Shown piece by piece: positions 32,406 through 45,133 of a stretch of DNA of 64,000 nucleotides (positions are counted from its first letter, which is position 1; each line of letters starts with the position of its first letter). Position numbers and translations under genes: made by a program. The notes beneath the pieces were generated by a model that was not told where the DNA came from, made no database searches, and was given only the letters and a program-made list of their open reading frames with translations. Source of the DNA: Streptomyces erythrochromogenes (GTDB lineage Bacteria > Actinomycetota > Actinomycetes > Streptomycetales > Streptomycetaceae); contig NZ_CP108036.1 of NCBI RefSeq assembly GCF_036170895.1, positions 806,001-870,000 of the forward strand, written 5' to 3'.

Positions 32406-34106
32406 TCATCTGGCCACCGCCAGGCAGTAGTTCCGGTCGGTGGCGAGCAGGTTGCGGTGGGTGTCCTCGGCCGTGATGACGCCGTCGTCCAGGACGAGGA
32501 CCCGGTCGGCGGCGTCCAGGAGGGCCGGGCTGCTCGTGATCACGAGGGTGGTCCGGCCCCGGCGCAGCCCCGCGATGTTGCGCGCGATGAGCTGTTCGGT
32601 GACGGCGTCGACGGCCGTCGTCGGGTCGTGCAGGACGAGGACGTCGCTGTCGGCGGCCAGGGCCCGGGCCAGGGACAGCCGTTGGCGCTGCCCGCCGGAG
32701 AGGTTCGCGCCGCGGTCGCGTACGGCGTAGTCGAGTCCCTCGCGGTGGAGGGCGACGACGTCGGTCAGCATGGACGCCTCGACGGCCTCGGGGACCGTCC
32801 GGCTGCGGCCCGACGGGTCGATGTTCGTACGGAGCGTGCCCGCGAAGATCTCCGCGTCGTACGGGTTCACCAGCATGTGCTCGCGGACCGCCTCCACCGA
32901 CAGCTCGGCGACCTCCTGCCCGCTGACCCGCACCGCTCCCTCGTACGCGTGGGGCGGGACCCGCACGGCCAGGACCGCGGCGAGGTCGGCGGCGGCGCGC
33001 GGCTGGTAGGCGGCGATCGCCGTGAACCCGCCCGCCGGAACCCGGAACTTCAGGCCGCGCAGGGCCCCGTGGCGGATGCCGTCGATCTCCAGGTCACCGC
33101 CTGCGGCCGGGCGCCGCGGTCCGGGGACCGAGACCGGTGGCGCGTTCAGCACCAGCGCCATCCGCTCGGCCGACGCCCGCGCCATCATCACGTACTTGGG
33201 CATGTCCGAGAACAGCTTGAGCGGTTCCATGATGAACTGCGCCAGTCCCACGGCCATGACGAGCTCGCCGATGGTGATGCGGCCGTCGAACGCCAGCCAG
33301 CCCGCCGTCAGGGTGACGGCGACGGCCAGGGCCGAGTTGAGCGCCATGGCCGTGCCGGCGTACGCGCCGTTCACCCCGGCCACGGTGACCGCCTGGCGCT
33401 TCGCCTCCGTGCTGACCTTCCGGTAGGACCCGAAGGCCGCGTGGTTGCCGCCGAAGCCGTGCAGCGGGCGCAGGCCGGTGATCAGGTCGGCCACCTTCGC
33501 ACCCGCCCGGGCCACCCGGGCCTGCTGTTCGCGCGTGCTGGAGCCGATCCGCCGGGACATCACCGACAGGATCGACAGGATCGCGACGGTGCCGACGATC
33601 ACCAACAGGCCGAGTCTGAGGTCCGCCAGCCCGAGCGCGGCGGCGGCGACGAGCACCGCGACCAGCGAGCTGATCAGCAGGGGCACCACTTCGATGATGT
33701 CGGCCGTCTGGTCGGCGTCCTCGGTGGCGATGGTCAGCACCTCGCCGGACTTGAGGTCGACGTCGCGGGCCACGGGCTGGAGGCCGCAGTCGGCGACCCG
33801 CACCCGCCAGCGGTGCGCCTCGGTGGTGTTGGCCTTCTGCAGGATGCGCATGCCGAAGCGCCACGACAGCGACACCGTCGTGATGATCACGGCCAGCGCG
33901 GCGATCGACAGGACCAGGGCGCCGGGGCTGCGGTCCCGCATCGTGTGCTCGACGATCAGGCCGAGCGCGATGGGGAAGGCGGTCTCGCCGGCCTGGTACA
34001 GGCCCATGAGGACGGTGCCCCAGGCCATCGCGCCGACGTTGCGGCGCAGGGCGGTGCGCAGGATGTCGGACCCCGAGCGGGGCCGCTGCGTGTCAGGAGT
34101 TGTCAT
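32406..34106 (-). CDS. cchI: ABC exporter half CchI with degenerate Walker motifs
   Basis: The 566-residue half-transporter has six membrane helices (residues about 20-290) fused to a nucleotide-binding domain. The [15 protein letters not shown] signature (about residue 470) is perfect. The Walker A region reads [18 protein letters not shown] with no GxxGxGKT, and Walker B reads [12 protein letters not shown] with Pro in place of the catalytic Glu. It is therefore expected to pair with CchG, which has the opposite pattern. The heterodimer would export coelichelin. The ATG lies inside the end of cchH (14-base overlap), indicating coupled translation; an upstream TTG is less likely. Confidence 0.92.
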   Translation of the reverse strand: MTTPDTQRPRSGSDILRTALRRNVGAMAWGTVLMGLYQAGETAFPIALGLIVEHTMRDRSPGALVLSIAALAVIITTVSLSWRFGMRILQKANTTEAHRWRVRVADCGLQPVARDVDLKSGEVLTIATEDADQTADIIEVVPLLISSLVAVLVAAAALGLADLRLGLLVIVGTVAILSILSVMSRRIGSSTREQQARVARAGAKVADLITGLRPLHGFGGNHAAFGSYRKVSTEAKRQAVTVAGVNGAYAGTAMALNSALAVAVTLTAGWLAFDGRITIGELVMAVGLAQFIMEPLKLFSDMPKYVMMARASAERMALVLNAPPVSVPGPRRPAAGGDLEIDGIRHGALRGLKFRVPAGGFTAIAAYQPRAAADLAAVLAVRVPPHAYEGAVRVSGQEVAELSVEAVREHMLVNPYDAEIFAGTLRTNIDPSGRSRTVPEAVEASMLTDVVALHREGLDYAVRDRGANLSGGQRQRLSLARALAADSDVLVLHDPTTAVDAVTEQLIARNIAGLRRGRTTLVITSSPALLDAADRVLVLDDGVITAEDTHRNLLATDRNYCLAVAR

Positions 34107-37100
34107 CGAGGTGGCGGGCAATCGCTTCCGGGGTTCGCAGGGTGAACAGATCGCGGATCGTGATGACCGGACCGTACTCCCGGCGGAGCAGCCCGATCAG
34201 CCGCACCGCCAGCATGGAGTGTCCGCCGAGGGACACGAAATCGCTCACCGCGCTCACCTCGTCGTCGTCCAGGTCCAGTGCCTCGGCGAAGAACTCGCAG
34301 ACCGCGGTCTCGGTCGCGGTCTGCGGGCCCCGTTCCCCCGCCGTGGTCAGCGCGCCCAGGGGCCGGGCCTCGGGCAGCGCCTTGGTGTCGGCCTTCCCGT
34401 TCACCGTGAGGGGGATGCCGTCGACCCGGGCGTAGTGCGTCGGGCGCAGGAAGTCCGGGAGCGCGGCGCCCACCTCTGCGGCCACCGTCGCCAGGTCGCC
34501 GCCGCCGTCCAGTACGAGGTAGGCCGCCAGCCGGTACGCGCCGTCGACCTGGGGATCGGGCTGGGCGACCGCGGCGACGAACCGGACCTGCGGGTGGGCA
34601 GCGAACGCGGCCTCCACCTCGCCCGGTTCGACCCGGTGCCCCCGGATCTTGACCTGCTGGTCGGTGCGGCCCAGGTACGCCAGATTGCCGTCGGGCCGCC
34701 GGGCCACCAGGTCGCCGGTGCGGTACATGCGCTCGCCGGGCTCGCCGAACGGGCAGGCGACGAACCGGTGCGCGGTCTGGGCGGCCTGGCCGAGGTAGCC
34801 GCGCGCGATGCCGATGCCCGCCACGTACAGCTCGCCGGGGACCCCGTCCGGCAGGGGGCGCAGCCACGGGTCCAGCACGTACACGTCGGTGTTGTCGATG
34901 GCCACGCCCACCACCGGGTCCTCGCATTCGAAGGTGCCGACGCCGAGGGTGTTGATGGTGTACTCGGTGGGTCCGTACAGGTTGTAGCCGGCCGTGCCCT
35001 CCGTCTCGGCGAGCCGCTGCCAGAGCGTGGGTGTGACGGCCTCGCCGCCCAGGAGGACGAGGGCGGGCCGCCGTTCCGGATCGTCGAGCAGGCCCTCGGC
35101 CACCAGTTGCTGGGCGTAGGTCGGGGTCACGTTGATGACGTCGATCCCGTGCCCGACGCAGTACTCGACCAGCCGGGGGGCGTCGCGGCGCAGTTCCTCG
35201 TCGCAGATGTGCACCTCATGGCCGTCGGCGAGCCACAGCAGTTCCTCCCACGACATGTCGAAGGCGAAGGACACGGTGTGCGCGATCCGGAAGACCCGGT
35301 GGCCGTGCTCCGCCAGCACCGGCTCGAAGATCCGGCGCTGGTGGTTGATCAGCATGTTGGTCAGGCCCGCGTACTCGGTCACCACGCCCTTGGGCCTGCC
35401 GGTCGAGCCGGAAGTGTAGATCGTGTACGCGGGGTGCCGCAGGCGGTGCGGGTCGCCGGGGGCGAAGGTCGTGAAGGGCGCGGCCTCGGGGAGGGGCCGG
35501 TCCAGCTCGATCAGCTCGCCGGGCAGCCGGGCCAGCCGGGGTGACACGGCGGCGACGGTGAGGATCACCTGCGGGCGGGCGTCCGCGACGATCGCGGCGA
35601 TCCGCTCGTCGGGGTGGTCGAGCTCCAGCGGCACGTACGCCGCGCCCGTGCGCAGTACGGCGAACAGTGCCACGATCGAGTCGAGGGAGCGCGGGACGGC
35701 GAGGCCCACGGTGGTCTCGGGACCGATGCCGCGCCCGGCGAGGACACCGGCCACGGCGCGGCTGCGGTCGCGCAGGTCGGCGAAGGTCATGGTGTGCCCG
35801 TGGGCGACGAGTGCGGTCCGCCCGGGGTCGCGGTCCGCCGCCCGGTCGAACCGGTCGACGACGGTGTCCGTGCCGACGTCGGTGCGCTCGGCGGGGCGGG
35901 GCAGCGGCGCGAGGCCCCGCAGGGCGCCCAGCGGTCCCGTGGCCCGGGCGAGCCCGTCGAGCAGGCGCAGGTAGTCGTCCAGGAGGCGCCGGGCCGCCGG
36001 GGTGTCGTGGTCGCGGTACTCCAGTTTGACCGTGAGCCGGTCGCCGGGGGTGACCACCCAGGTGTACGGGTAGTGCGTGGAGTCGTCGGCGCGTACGGCG
36101 GTGATGCCGTGGCGGGCGTTCATCTCGGCGAAGGCGTCCATGTCCAGGAAGTTCTGGAGCACGAACAGGTTGTCGAAGAGCGTGTCGTGTCCGCCGGCCC
36201 GCTGGATCTCGCCGAGCCCGATGTGCTCGTGCTCCATCGCCTCGACCCGGGCGGCCTGCACGGCCGACAGGTACGCGCGGACGGTGTCGCCCGGCCGTGC
36301 CCGCGTCCACATGGGCACGGTGTTGAGCAGGACGCCGACGATGCCCGACAGGCCTTCGCCCTCGCGGCCGGAGACGGTGACGCCGAACACGGCGTCGCCG
36401 CGGCCCGTCCGGGCGCCCAGCAGGAGGCCGAAGGCGCCGCTCAGCACGGAGTTCAGGGTGACGCCGTGGGTGCGGGCGGCGTCCCGCAGCAGCTGCGACT
36501 GATCGGCGGTGAGCGTGTGCACGAGGGTGCGGGGCAGGCCGTCGGCGAGGGCCGGGGCCGGGCCGGCCAGCAGGGTCGGGCCGGGCAGGCCGGTCAGGTG
36601 CCGCGCCCAGAACCGTTCCGCCGTGGCCGGGTCCCTGGCGGCGAGCGCCCGTGCGTGGTCCTCGAAGCTCGGGGAGGCCGGGGCGGGCGCCGTCAACCCG
36701 CCCGCGACGGCGGCCTCGTAGGCATCGAAGAGGTCGCGGAGCACGATCTCCCGGGACCAGCCGTCCCACAGCAGCAGGTGGTAGCTGAGCAGCAGGCCGT
36801 CGCGGCCGTCGGGCCGGCGCACGACGGTCAGCCGGATCAGCGGCGGCCGGCCCGTGTCGAACCCGGTGTCGCGGTCGCGGGCCAACAGGTCGTCGACCTC
36901 CGCGTCCGTCGTGAGGTGGAGCGTGCGGACGCCGACGCGGCGGCCGGCCGCGAGGACCTGAACGGCGTTGCCGTCGTCGTCGGTGGCGAAGCCGGCGCCC
37001 ACCGCCGGGTGGCGCGCGATCACCCAGGCCATCGCCTCGGCCAGGGCGTCGGTGTCCAGGCGCCGGTCGAAGGTGAACCAGCTCTGCGCGACGTAGTGTC

Positions 37101-40100
37101 CGGCCGGGCCGGCCAGCTGGGCCTGGAAGAACAGGCCGCGCTGGAGCGGGGTGACCGGTGCGGTGCGCTCGGCGGTCGCGGAGGCCTCCGCGATGCGCTC
37201 GAGTGCGTCGCGCCAGTGCCCGGTGATCGCGTCGGGGATGCCCTCGGCGAGGGTGAAGACGGCGTGCAGGCTGCCGGTGGCCGCGTCCGTCCAGGCGTTG
37301 ACCTCGACGGCGTAGGGGCTGCCGACCCGGTCGCCGCCGCTGATGTGCAGGGCCTGCGACTCGTCGCCCCGGCCGAGGTAGTTGAACAGCACCTGCGGGT
37401 GGGAGTCGAGCAGCGGGGCCGTCTGCGGGTCGAGGTAGCGGAGGCGCCCGTAGGCGAGGTGGGCGCGCTCGTCCGGCCGCCGTGCGGCGACCTCGCGGGC
37501 CGCCGCCACGGGGTCGGTGTGCGCGGTGAGCCGCACGGGCGCGATGGAGGTGAACCAGCCGACGGTACGGGTGTAGTCGTGGTGGGGCAGGACCGGGTCG
37601 CGGCCGTGCCGCTCCAGGTCGACCGCGAGGTCGGTGGGCGTGGGCTGGACGCGGGTCAGCGCGGTGCGCAGCGCGCCGCACAGCAGCTCGGTGAGGCCGA
37701 CGCCGAGTGCGGCGGGCGCGGTGCGGGTCACGAGGTCGCCGACGTGGGGCGGGAGCACGACGGTGGTGTCGCGCGGCGCCCGGACGGCGGGCAGCAGCGG
37801 GGGCGCCTGGAGCGTGGTGATCCAGTGCCCGAGGCCGTCGGTCTCGTGGGCCGAGGGGTCCGCCAGGGCCCGCGCGTACTCGGCGTAGGGGGTGGTCGGC
37901 GGCGCGAGCGGGTTCCCGCGCAGGGCGGTGGCGATGTCGTCCAGCAGGACCAGCCAGGACACCGTGTCGACGGCGAGGTGGTGCACGGTGACCACGAGGG
38001 TCCGGGTCGCCTCCAGCCAGGTGAACGCGATGACCTCCCCGGTCTCGGGGTCGAGCCGTCCGGCGGCCTCGTCGGCCGCGGCCGCCGGGTCGGTGGTGTC
38101 CGCGCGTACGACGGTCACCTCGCGGGCGGGTTCGGTGCGCAGGGCCCACACGCCGTGCTCGACGCGCAGGCGCAGCCGCAGCGCCGGGTGTGCGGCCACG
38201 ACGGCGTTCGCGGCGCGCTCGGCGTCGGCGAACGCGGTGCCCTCGGCCGCGGCCACCGCCCGGGCCTGGGCGAACCGGGCGAGCGAGCCGTCCAGGCTGC
38301 GTTGGCGCAGGATGATCGGGGTCGGGGTCAGCGGGCCGTCCTCGTGGGCGGCCGGTGTGGTCGCGGGTGCGGGCGTCGCGGTCCGCGGTGCGCTCGTCGC
38401 CAGGTGTGCGGCGAGGGCGCGGGGCGTCCGGAGCAGGAACACGTCCCGCGGCGCGATCGTGAGGCCGAGGGCACGGGCCCGGTTGACGACGGTGATGGCG
38501 AGGATGCTGTCGCCGCCGGCCCGGAAGAAGTCGCAGTCGGCGTCCACGGCGGTGCCGGGCAGTGTGTCGGTGAAGATGCCGACCAGCGCCGTGAGTGCGG
38601 TGTCGGGCGCCACCGCGGGTGCGTCGCGCTCCGCGCCCGCCGCACCGGCCCGTTCGGCCTCGGTGAGGGCCTTGCGGTCCAGTTTGCCGTTGACCGTCAG
38701 CGGCAGGGCGTCGACCGGCAGCACCCGGGCGGGCACCATGTGCGCGGGCAGTTTCGACGCCAGCGGGCCGGCCAGGTCGGCCGGCGGCCGGCCCACGACG
38801 TGCGCGACGAGGTGGTCGCCGCTGCCGGCGACGGTGACGGCCACGTCGACGACGCCGTCGAGTTCCCTGATCGCGGCCTCCACCTCGGCCGGCTCGATGC
38901 GGAAGCCCTTGAGCTGGACCTGGTCGTCGGCCCGGCCGGTGAACTCCAGCTCGCCGTCGAGCGTACGGCGGGCGAGGTCGCCCGTGTGGTACATGCGGGA
39001 GCCGTCGCCCGCGAACGGGTCGGCCACGAACCGGCCCGCGGTGAGCCCCGGCCGGCCCAGGTAGCCGAGCGCTACCTGCTCGCCCGCGACGTAGATGGCG
39101 CCCACCCGGCCCGGCGGCACCGGCCTGAGCCGGTCGTCGAGCAGATAGGTGGCCAGGCCGCGGATCGGGCCGCCGATCGGGCTGACGTCGGCGCCGGGAC
39201 GGAAGTCCTCGTCGGTCAGGACCCGGTGGGTGACGTGGACGGTGGTCTCGGTGATGCCGTACATGTTCACGAGCTGGGGCGAGGCGGTGCCGTGCCGCTC
39301 GACCCAGCCGCGCAGCCGCCCGAGGTCCAGCGCCTCGCCCCCGAAGACGACCCGGCGCAGTGCGGGCAGCGGCTCGTCCGCGTGCCGGTCGGCCTCGATG
39401 AACTGGTAGAAGGCGGAGGGGGTCTGGTTGAGCACGGTGACCGCGCGTTCGCGCACGAGCCGGTGGAAGTCGACCGGGGAGCGGGTCAGCGCGTACTCGG
39501 GCACCAGCAGCTCGCCGCCGTGCACCAGGGCGCCCCACAGCTCCCAGACCGCGAAGTCGAAGGAGTACGAGTGGAACTGCACCCACACGTCGCGCGGCCC
39601 GAAGTCCATGTCGGGGCGGGTGTTGGCGAGCAGGGTCACCACGCTGGAGTGCGGGACGACGACGCCCTTGGGCCGGCCGGTGGAGCCGGAGGTGTAGATG
39701 ACGTACGCGGGGTCGTGCGGGCCGGGAGCCGGCGCGGGGCCGGTCTCCCCGGCGGTCCCCGGGAGCCGCTCCCCCTGCACGAGCACGCGGGCGGGCACGC
39801 CCGCCCGGGCCAGCAGCCGCGTGAAGCGGTCCCGCTGCTCGGGGCCGACGAGGACGACCTGCGGAGCGGCGTCGGCGAGGACGTACTCCAGCCGGCCGTC
39901 CGGGTAGGCCAGGTCCAGCGGTACGTAGGCTCCGCCCGCGGTGACGACGGCCACCAGGGCGACGACCTGCTCCAGGGAGCGCGGTACGGCGACGGCGACG
40001 CGCTCTCCCGGTCCGACGCCGGCGGCGCGCAGGGTGGCGGCCAGTTCGTCGCGTGCCGCGGACAGTTCGCCGTAGGTCAGCGAGCGGGTGGCGCCGTCGA

Positions 40101-43100
40101 GGGCGCACTGGGTGACGGCCGTGGCCTCCGGGTCCCGGCGGGCGGCGACGTCGAAGAGGGCGCCGAGGGTGGCGGGGGCGGCCGGGGTGGCGAGGGCGGC
40201 CGGCGCGGTCCGTGCCGGGCGTCGGGGGTCGTCGGGTGCCAGGTCGTCGACCAGGGCGTCGGGCCGGGTGAGGAGGCCGGTGAGGGTACGGGTGAAGGCG
40301 GACAGGATCGTGCGGGCGGTCGCCTCCCGCAGGAGCGCGCCGTCGTAGATCAGGTTGAAGCGGGGCCGGCCGTCGGACGTGCGCTCCACCACGAGGGTCA
40401 GCGGGTAGTGCGGGGCGCCCTCGTTCACGATGCCCGTGATGAACAGCGAGTGGCCGGGTTCCCGCAGGGCGGCGGTGTCGGTCGCGACGTCGAAGACCAC
40501 GAGGGTGTCGAACAGGGGGCCGGCGCCGGCGTGGCGGCTGATGCGCGCCAGCGAGACGTGCTGGTGGGGCAGGACGGCGCTCTGGTGCTCGCGCACCGAG
40601 GCGAGCAGGTCGCGGGCGGTGGTGGCGGCGGTCCACCGGGCGCGGACGGGGATGGTGTTGATGAAGAGGCCGACCATGTCCTCGATGCCGGGCACGTCCG
40701 CGTCGCGCCCGGACACCGTGGAGCCGAAGACGACGTCCCGGTCGTGCAGGAGGCCGCCGAGGGCCACCGCCCAGGCGCTGTGCACGGCGACGCTCAGGGG
40801 CACCCCGGCCGAGCGGACCGTCTCGTCGAGGTCGTCGTCGGGTTCCACGGCCGTGTCGGCGAACCGGTCGGACGGGGTGTGTCCTTCGGCGACCAGCGAG
40901 GGGCCGGGCAGGCCGGCGAGCTGTTCGCGCCACACCCGGTCGCTCTCGTCCTGGTCGTGCCCGGCGAGCCGGCGCACGTAGTCGGTGAAGCCGCCGACCG
41001 GGTACACGGTGCCCGGCGCGTGGTATTCGGCGAGCAGCGCACGGAGCATCGGCGGCACCGACCAGCCGTCGGCGATGATGTGGTGCACGGTCTGGACCAG
41101 GACGGTCCGGCCGGCTCCCGCACGGATGAGCGTGTACCGCATGAGGGGGCCGGTGGCCAGGTCGAATCCGGCGCGGCGGTCCTGTTCGGCGTGGTCGCGG
41201 ATCTCCTCGTCGGTGATGCCGGGCCGGTCCAGGACGGTGAAGGGGGCCCGTACGCCGCTTTCCAGTACGGAGACCACGCGGCCGTCGGCGAGGGGTACGA
41301 AGCGGGCGGCGAGGTTGGGGAAGAGGGCGAGCAGGCGGGTGGCCGCGGACGCGAGCCGGTCGGCGTCCACCTCGCCCTCCAGGGTCAGCAGTTGCTGCTC
41401 GACGTAGTTGCCCGCGGAGTCGTCGTCGAAGACGGAGTGGAAGTACAGCCCCTCCTGGAGCGGGGTCATCGGCAGGACGTCGCGCAGGGCGGGGCCGTCG
41501 AGTTCGTCGACGTCGGCCTGGGTGAGGGCGAGCAGGTCGAAGTCGCTGGGAGAGTGGCCGCCGGTGCCGAGTGCGGCGATCGCCGTCAGGGTCTCCCGGA
41601 AGTACGCGCCGATGGTCGTGACGTCCTCGTCGGTGAACAGTCCGTCGGGCCAGGAGATGGTGGTGACCAGCTCAAAGGCGCCGGTCGCGTCGGGTTCGGC
41701 GATGGCGTTGAACTCCAGGGCGCGCGGCAGGCGCATGCCCGGGTCGCGCTTCTCCCCCAACTGGCCGGTGGTGCCGCCGAGTTCCCAGTCGCCGGCGGAT
41801 CCCGCATCGAAGCGGCCGAGGTAGTTGAAGAGCACCTGGGGTGCGGGCGCGTCGAACCGGGCGTCGGCCAGGTGGCGCAGGACGCCGTAGGAGAGGCCGC
41901 CCCGCGGGACGCGGGCGAGGTCTTCCTTCACGGCCTTGAGGGCGGTGGCCAGGTAGGCGGGGTCGCCGAGGTCGGCTGCCGTGCCGGGGTCGACGGTGAC
42001 CGGGAACAGGGTGGTGAACCAGCCGACGGTCCGGGAGAGTTCCGGTTCGAAGCCGGCGCCGTCCGCCACGAAGCGGGCTTCGCGGCCGTGGCCCTCCAGT
42101 TCGACGTGGGCGAAGGTCTGGTCCTGGCCGAGGTCGCGGCGCCGGCGGGCGAGCGTGACGGCGAGGGCGGTCAGCAGCACGTCGTTGACGCCCGCGTGGA
42201 ACGCGGCGGGGACGTGGCCGAGCAGTGCGGCCGTGGTGTCGGGGCCGACCGAGACGGTCGTCGTCCGCTCCCGTGCGACGGTGTCGGCCGCGTCGAGCGC
42301 GCGCCGGCCCAGTGGGGCGTCCGGCCCGGGCAGGGCGCGCCCGAAGTGGGCGCGGTCGTCGTCGAACGCGGCGTGTTCGAGCAGCTGGGTCCAGCGGCGG
42401 AACGAGGTTCCCACCGGGGGAAGTTGGACCGGTGTGCCGGCGGAATACTGCCGCCAGGCGGTGGCGAGGTCCTCCATCAGGATCCGCCAGGACACGCCGT
42501 CGACCACCACGTGGTGGGCGACGAGGACGAGCTGGCGGGCGTCGCGGCGCCAGACGGCGCGCAGCATGACGCCGCCCGCCGGGTCCAGCGCCTGCGTGGC
42601 GAGCGTGACGCACTCGTCGAGCGGCCGGTCGCTCTCCTGCCACCCGGCAGCGGTGCGGTCCCCGCGCGCCGGGACCTCGAAGCCCCAGCGGTCGTCGCGG
42701 ACGAGCCGGGCGCGCAGCATGTCGTGGCGTTCGACGACGGCGGTGAGGATCGTGTCGAGGGCGACGGCGGTCAGGTCCGCCGGGGTGTTCAGCACCACGG
42801 ACTGCACGAAGCCGTCGACCGCGTCGGTGGTCTCGCCGAGCCAGCGCACGATGGGGGAGCCCGTGACCGGCCCGGTCGCGATGTCGTCGTGGTCCTCGGC
42901 GGCGGTGTCGACGGGGCTCGCCAGCGCGGCCAGCGAGCCGATCACGCTGTGGGTGAAGATCTGCCGCGGGGTGACGTGCAGGCCCGCCTTGCGCAGGGCG
43001 CCGAGCAGGGAGATGGCGAGCAGGCTGTCGCCGCCGAGCCGGAAGAAGTCCTGGTCGACGCCGACCCGGTCGAGCCGCAGAAGGGTCGCGACCGCCTCGC

Positions 43101-45060
43101 ACACCAGGCGCTCGTTCTCGGTGGCGGGCAGGGCGAGCGGGCCGGTGACCGACTCGGGCTCGGGCAGCGCGCCGCGGTCGAGCTTGCCGTTGGCGGTGAG
43201 CGGGAACTCGTCCATGACGACGATGCGGGCGGGCACCATGTACTCCACCATGTGCCCGGCCGCCCAGTCCCGGACCTCTTCCGCCCGCAGGTCCGCGGCT
43301 CCGGCGGCCGGGATCACGTAGCCCACCAGGTAGGTGCCGCCGGCCGTGTTCTTCTTCGCGACGACGCAGCTGTGCCGGACCTGCGGGTGTTCCGCGAGGC
43401 CGGCCTCGACGTCCTCGATCTCCAGCCGCATGCCGCGGATCTTGATCTGGTTGTCGGCCCGGCCGAGGAAGTCCAGCGATCCGTCCGGTGCGTACCGGGC
43501 CAGGTCACCGGTCCGGTACAGCCGCGAGCCGTCCCCGGCGAAGGGGTTGGCGACGAACCGGGAGGCCGTGAGGCCGGGGGCGCCGGCGTATCCGCGGCCC
43601 AGGAGGAAGCCGCCCACGTACAGTTCGCCGCCGACGCCGACCGGGACCGGGCGCAGTTCGTCGTCGAGGACGTAGAGCTGGGTGTTGGGGTTGGCCCGGC
43701 CGATGGACGTGGACAGGCGTTCCGCGGCGCCCCGGTAGATGACGTGGGAGACGCCGATCGTCGTCTCGGCCGGGCCGTAGCCGTGGTACATGGGTATGTC
43801 GAGCCGGGTGCGGAACCGCTCGTACAGTTCAGGGGTCAGCACCTCGCCGCCGCACCACACGTGCCGCAGGCTGTCCAGCCGGCCGGAGTCGCCCGCGATC
43901 TCCAGCAGCACGTCCAGCATGGACGACACCAGGTACGTGAAGGTGACGCGCTGCTCGGCGATCACACTCAGCAGGTGGTGCGGGTCGCGTTCGCCGCCGG
44001 GCCGCAGGACGACCAGCCTGCCGCCGGACACCAGCGGCAGGAAGATCTCGTTGATGGAGATGTCGAAGGACAGCGGCGCTTTGAAGAGGGAGGCGTCGTC
44101 GTGGCCGAAGCCCAGGATCTCCTCGACCTGCCACAGCAGGCGCTCGCTGATCGCCTCGTGGCGGATCATCGCGCCCTTGGGCCGGCCGGTGGAACCGGAG
44201 GTGAAGATCACGTAGGCGAGGGCGTCGCCGGGGGTGGCGATGCCGGTGCCTCCGCCGGGGTGGGATCCGTGGCGCCAGTCGCCGAGGTCGACGGCCACGG
44301 CGGGGGGTTCGCCCGGATCGTGTTCGCCCGAGTCGTTGAGCTGGAGCACGACGCCCGCGTCCTCGATGACGACGGCCCTGCGCGCGGCGGGCCACTGCGG
44401 GTCGAGCGGGACGAAGGCGGCGCCCGCCTGGAGCACGCCGAGGAGGCCGACGACCATGTCGGCGGAGCGGCCGAGCGAGATGCCGACGACCTGTTCGGCG
44501 GTGATGCCGCGTTCGACGAGGTGGTGGGCCAGCTGGCCGGAGGCCTCCGCGACCTGGCCGTACGTCAGGGAGCGGCGCTCGTCGACGACGGCGACCGCGT
44601 CGGGGCGGGTGCGGGCCTGCTCGCGGAACATCTCCACGATGGTCGGGCGGACCCGGTCCGCGCCGTTGTCGTTCCACTCGGCCAGCGTCTCGATGCGCGC
44701 CGCCACGCTGGAGGGGGCGATGGTGCCGAGGGGCCGGTCGGGGAAGTCGGCCAGGTCGTCCAGCGCGAGCTGCGCCTCGGCCGGTGGGACGCCTTCCGGG
44801 AGGGCGATGCTGCGGGCGTCCGCGCCGATCTCCCAGCCCGCCGCGCCGGCGCCGCCGTTGTCGACCCAGCCGAGGACGTCGGCGAAGAGGGTGGCGGGGG
44901 TGAGTTCCATGCCGTCGGGGCTGCGGCCCGTGGCCCAGTACGACAGCCCGATCGAGCACGCCGAGGCGATGGTCCGGTCGCAGTAGTCGCCCGTTCGCCG
45001 GCGCACTCCGGCCAGGCGCGTGGGAGAAAGCCGCACGAGACGAGCGGTCGGTTCCGTCAT
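34093..45060 (-). CDS. cchH: Coelichelin nonribosomal peptide synthetase CchH
   Basis: This trimodular NRPS of about 3,655 residues has the order A1-PCP1-E1-C2-A2-PCP2-E2-C3-A3-PCP3 with no thioesterase. Carrier serines are near 679 (GGDSL), 2185 (GGDSI) and 3615 (GGHSM). Adenylation codes can be read as DINYWGGIGK (formyl-hydroxyornithine), DFWNVGMVHK (threonine) and DMENLGLINK (hydroxyornithine), the codes known for coelichelin. E1 has [11 protein letters not shown]2 [10 protein letters not shown] and C2 [10 protein letters not shown]3 reads HLLLWDGWS, with Leu at the second, catalytic His. About 120 residues precede A1. The ATG was preferred to a GTG 21 bp upstream. The tetrapeptide product requires module 1 to act twice. 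Confidence 0.97.
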   Translation of the reverse strand: MTEPTARLVRLSPTRLAGVRRRTGDYCDRTIASACSIGLSYWATGRSPDGMELTPATLFADVLGWVDNGGAGAAGWEIGADARSIALPEGVPPAEAQLALDDLADFPDRPLGTIAPSSVAARIETLAEWNDNGADRVRPTIVEMFREQARTRPDAVAVVDERRSLTYGQVAEASGQLAHHLVERGITAEQVVGISLGRSADMVVGLLGVLQAGAAFVPLDPQWPAARRAVVIEDAGVVLQLNDSGEHDPGEPPAVAVDLGDWRHGSHPGGGTGIATPGDALAYVIFTSGSTGRPKGAMIRHEAISERLLWQVEEILGFGHDDASLFKAPLSFDISINEIFLPLVSGGRLVVLRPGGERDPHHLLSVIAEQRVTFTYLVSSMLDVLLEIAGDSGRLDSLRHVWCGGEVLTPELYERFRTRLDIPMYHGYGPAETTIGVSHVIYRGAAERLSTSIGRANPNTQLYVLDDELRPVPVGVGGELYVGGFLLGRGYAGAPGLTASRFVANPFAGDGSRLYRTGDLARYAPDGSLDFLGRADNQIKIRGMRLEIEDVEAGLAEHPQVRHSCVVAKKNTAGGTYLVGYVIPAAGAADLRAEEVRDWAAGHMVEYMVPARIVVMDEFPLTANGKLDRGALPEPESVTGPLALPATENERLVCEAVATLLRLDRVGVDQDFFRLGGDSLLAISLLGALRKAGLHVTPRQIFTHSVIGSLAALASPVDTAAEDHDDIATGPVTGSPIVRWLGETTDAVDGFVQSVVLNTPADLTAVALDTILTAVVERHDMLRARLVRDDRWGFEVPARGDRTAAGWQESDRPLDECVTLATQALDPAGGVMLRAVWRRDARQLVLVAHHVVVDGVSWRILMEDLATAWRQYSAGTPVQLPPVGTSFRRWTQLLEHAAFDDDRAHFGRALPGPDAPLGRRALDAADTVARERTTTVSVGPDTTAALLGHVPAAFHAGVNDVLLTALAVTLARRRRDLGQDQTFAHVELEGHGREARFVADGAGFEPELSRTVGWFTTLFPVTVDPGTAADLGDPAYLATALKAVKEDLARVPRGGLSYGVLRHLADARFDAPAPQVLFNYLGRFDAGSAGDWELGGTTGQLGEKRDPGMRLPRALEFNAIAEPDATGAFELVTTISWPDGLFTDEDVTTIGAYFRETLTAIAALGTGGHSPSDFDLLALTQADVDELDGPALRDVLPMTPLQEGLYFHSVFDDDSAGNYVEQQLLTLEGEVDADRLASAATRLLALFPNLAARFVPLADGRVVSVLESGVRAPFTVLDRPGITDEEIRDHAEQDRRAGFDLATGPLMRYTLIRAGAGRTVLVQTVHHIIADGWSVPPMLRALLAEYHAPGTVYPVGGFTDYVRRLAGHDQDESDRVWREQLAGLPGPSLVAEGHTPSDRFADTAVEPDDDLDETVRSAGVPLSVAVHSAWAVALGGLLHDRDVVFGSTVSGRDADVPGIEDMVGLFINTIPVRARWTAATTARDLLASVREHQSAVLPHQHVSLARISRHAGAGPLFDTLVVFDVATDTAALREPGHSLFITGIVNEGAPHYPLTLVVERTSDGRPRFNLIYDGALLREATARTILSAFTRTLTGLLTRPDALVDDLAPDDPRRPARTAPAALATPAAPATLGALFDVAARRDPEATAVTQCALDGATRSLTYGELSAARDELAATLRAAGVGPGERVAVAVPRSLEQVVALVAVVTAGGAYVPLDLAYPDGRLEYVLADAAPQVVLVGPEQRDRFTRLLARAGVPARVLVQGERLPGTAGETGPAPAPGPHDPAYVIYTSGSTGRPKGVVVPHSSVVTLLANTRPDMDFGPRDVWVQFHSYSFDFAVWELWGALVHGGELLVPEYALTRSPVDFHRLVRERAVTVLNQTPSAFYQFIEADRHADEPLPALRRVVFGGEALDLGRLRGWVERHGTASPQLVNMYGITETTVHVTHRVLTDEDFRPGADVSPIGGPIRGLATYLLDDRLRPVPPGRVGAIYVAGEQVALGYLGRPGLTAGRFVADPFAGDGSRMYHTGDLARRTLDGELEFTGRADDQVQLKGFRIEPAEVEAAIRELDGVVDVAVTVAGSGDHLVAHVVGRPPADLAGPLASKLPAHMVPARVLPVDALPLTVNGKLDRKALTEAERAGAAGAERDAPAVAPDTALTALVGIFTDTLPGTAVDADCDFFRAGGDSILAITVVNRARALGLTIAPRDVFLLRTPRALAAHLATSAPRTATPAPATTPAAHEDGPLTPTPIILRQRSLDGSLARFAQARAVAAAEGTAFADAERAANAVVAAHPALRLRLRVEHGVWALRTEPAREVTVVRADTTDPAAAADEAAGRLDPETGEVIAFTWLEATRTLVVTVHHLAVDTVSWLVLLDDIATALRGNPLAPPTTPYAEYARALADPSAHETDGLGHWITTLQAPPLLPAVRAPRDTTVVLPPHVGDLVTRTAPAALGVGLTELLCGALRTALTRVQPTPTDLAVDLERHGRDPVLPHHDYTRTVGWFTSIAPVRLTAHTDPVAAAREVAARRPDERAHLAYGRLRYLDPQTAPLLDSHPQVLFNYLGRGDESQALHISGGDRVGSPYAVEVNAWTDAATGSLHAVFTLAEGIPDAITGHWRDALERIAEASATAERTAPVTPLQRGLFFQAQLAGPAGHYVAQSWFTFDRRLDTDALAEAMAWVIARHPAVGAGFATDDDGNAVQVLAAGRRVGVRTLHLTTDAEVDDLLARDRDTGFDTGRPPLIRLTVVRRPDGRDGLLLSYHLLLWDGWSREIVLRDLFDAYEAAVAGGLTAPAPASPSFEDHARALAARDPATAERFWARHLTGLPGPTLLAGPAPALADGLPRTLVHTLTADQSQLLRDAARTHGVTLNSVLSGAFGLLLGARTGRGDAVFGVTVSGREGEGLSGIVGVLLNTVPMWTRARPGDTVRAYLSAVQAARVEAMEHEHIGLGEIQRAGGHDTLFDNLFVLQNFLDMDAFAEMNARHGITAVRADDSTHYPYTWVVTPGDRLTVKLEYRDHDTPAARRLLDDYLRLLDGLARATGPLGALRGLAPLPRPAERTDVGTDTVVDRFDRAADRDPGRTALVAHGHTMTFADLRDRSRAVAGVLAGRGIGPETTVGLAVPRSLDSIVALFAVLRTGAAYVPLELDHPDERIAAIVADARPQVILTVAAVSPRLARLPGELIELDRPLPEAAPFTTFAPGDPHRLRHPAYTIYTSGSTGRPKGVVTEYAGLTNMLINHQRRIFEPVLAEHGHRVFRIAHTVSFAFDMSWEELLWLADGHEVHICDEELRRDAPRLVEYCVGHGIDVINVTPTYAQQLVAEGLLDDPERRPALVLLGGEAVTPTLWQRLAETEGTAGYNLYGPTEYTINTLGVGTFECEDPVVGVAIDNTDVYVLDPWLRPLPDGVPGELYVAGIGIARGYLGQAAQTAHRFVACPFGEPGERMYRTGDLVARRPDGNLAYLGRTDQQVKIRGHRVEPGEVEAAFAAHPQVRFVAAVAQPDPQVDGAYRLAAYLVLDGGGDLATVAAEVGAALPDFLRPTHYARVDGIPLTVNGKADTKALPEARPLGALTTAGERGPQTATETAVCEFFAEALDLDDDEVSAVSDFVSLGGHSMLAVRLIGLLRREYGPVITIRDLFTLRTPEAIARHLDDNS

Positions 45061-45092
45061 CGAAGACTCAACGCCCTTCACTGTCCGCGGGT

Positions 45093-45118
45093 CGCCCCAC
45101 CCGGTTCCGGGTGGGGCG
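45093..45118 (-). terminator. Perfect 10-bp hairpin between cchG and cchH
   Basis: CGCCCCACCC (45093-45102) and GGGTGGGGCG (45109-45118) are perfect inverted arms around a six-base loop. It lies in the 73-bp gap between the cchG stop and the cchH start. It may attenuate transcription into the NRPS or protect the upstream message. No T-tract is present. Confidence 0.6.
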
Positions 45119-45133
45119 GGCCCAGGCCGTGTC

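Noticed and set aside
37921..37990. Epimerisation domain 2 as inactive because its motif is HHLAVDT
   Set aside because: The Gly after Asp varies in epimerisation domains and the following VSW is kept. The expected D-allo-Thr also fits an active domain.
35216..40933. A 1,905-codon minus-strand frame inside cchH
   Set aside because: It overlaps the NRPS in another frame and consists of Arg/Pro-rich sequence without motifs, typical of a high-GC shadow.
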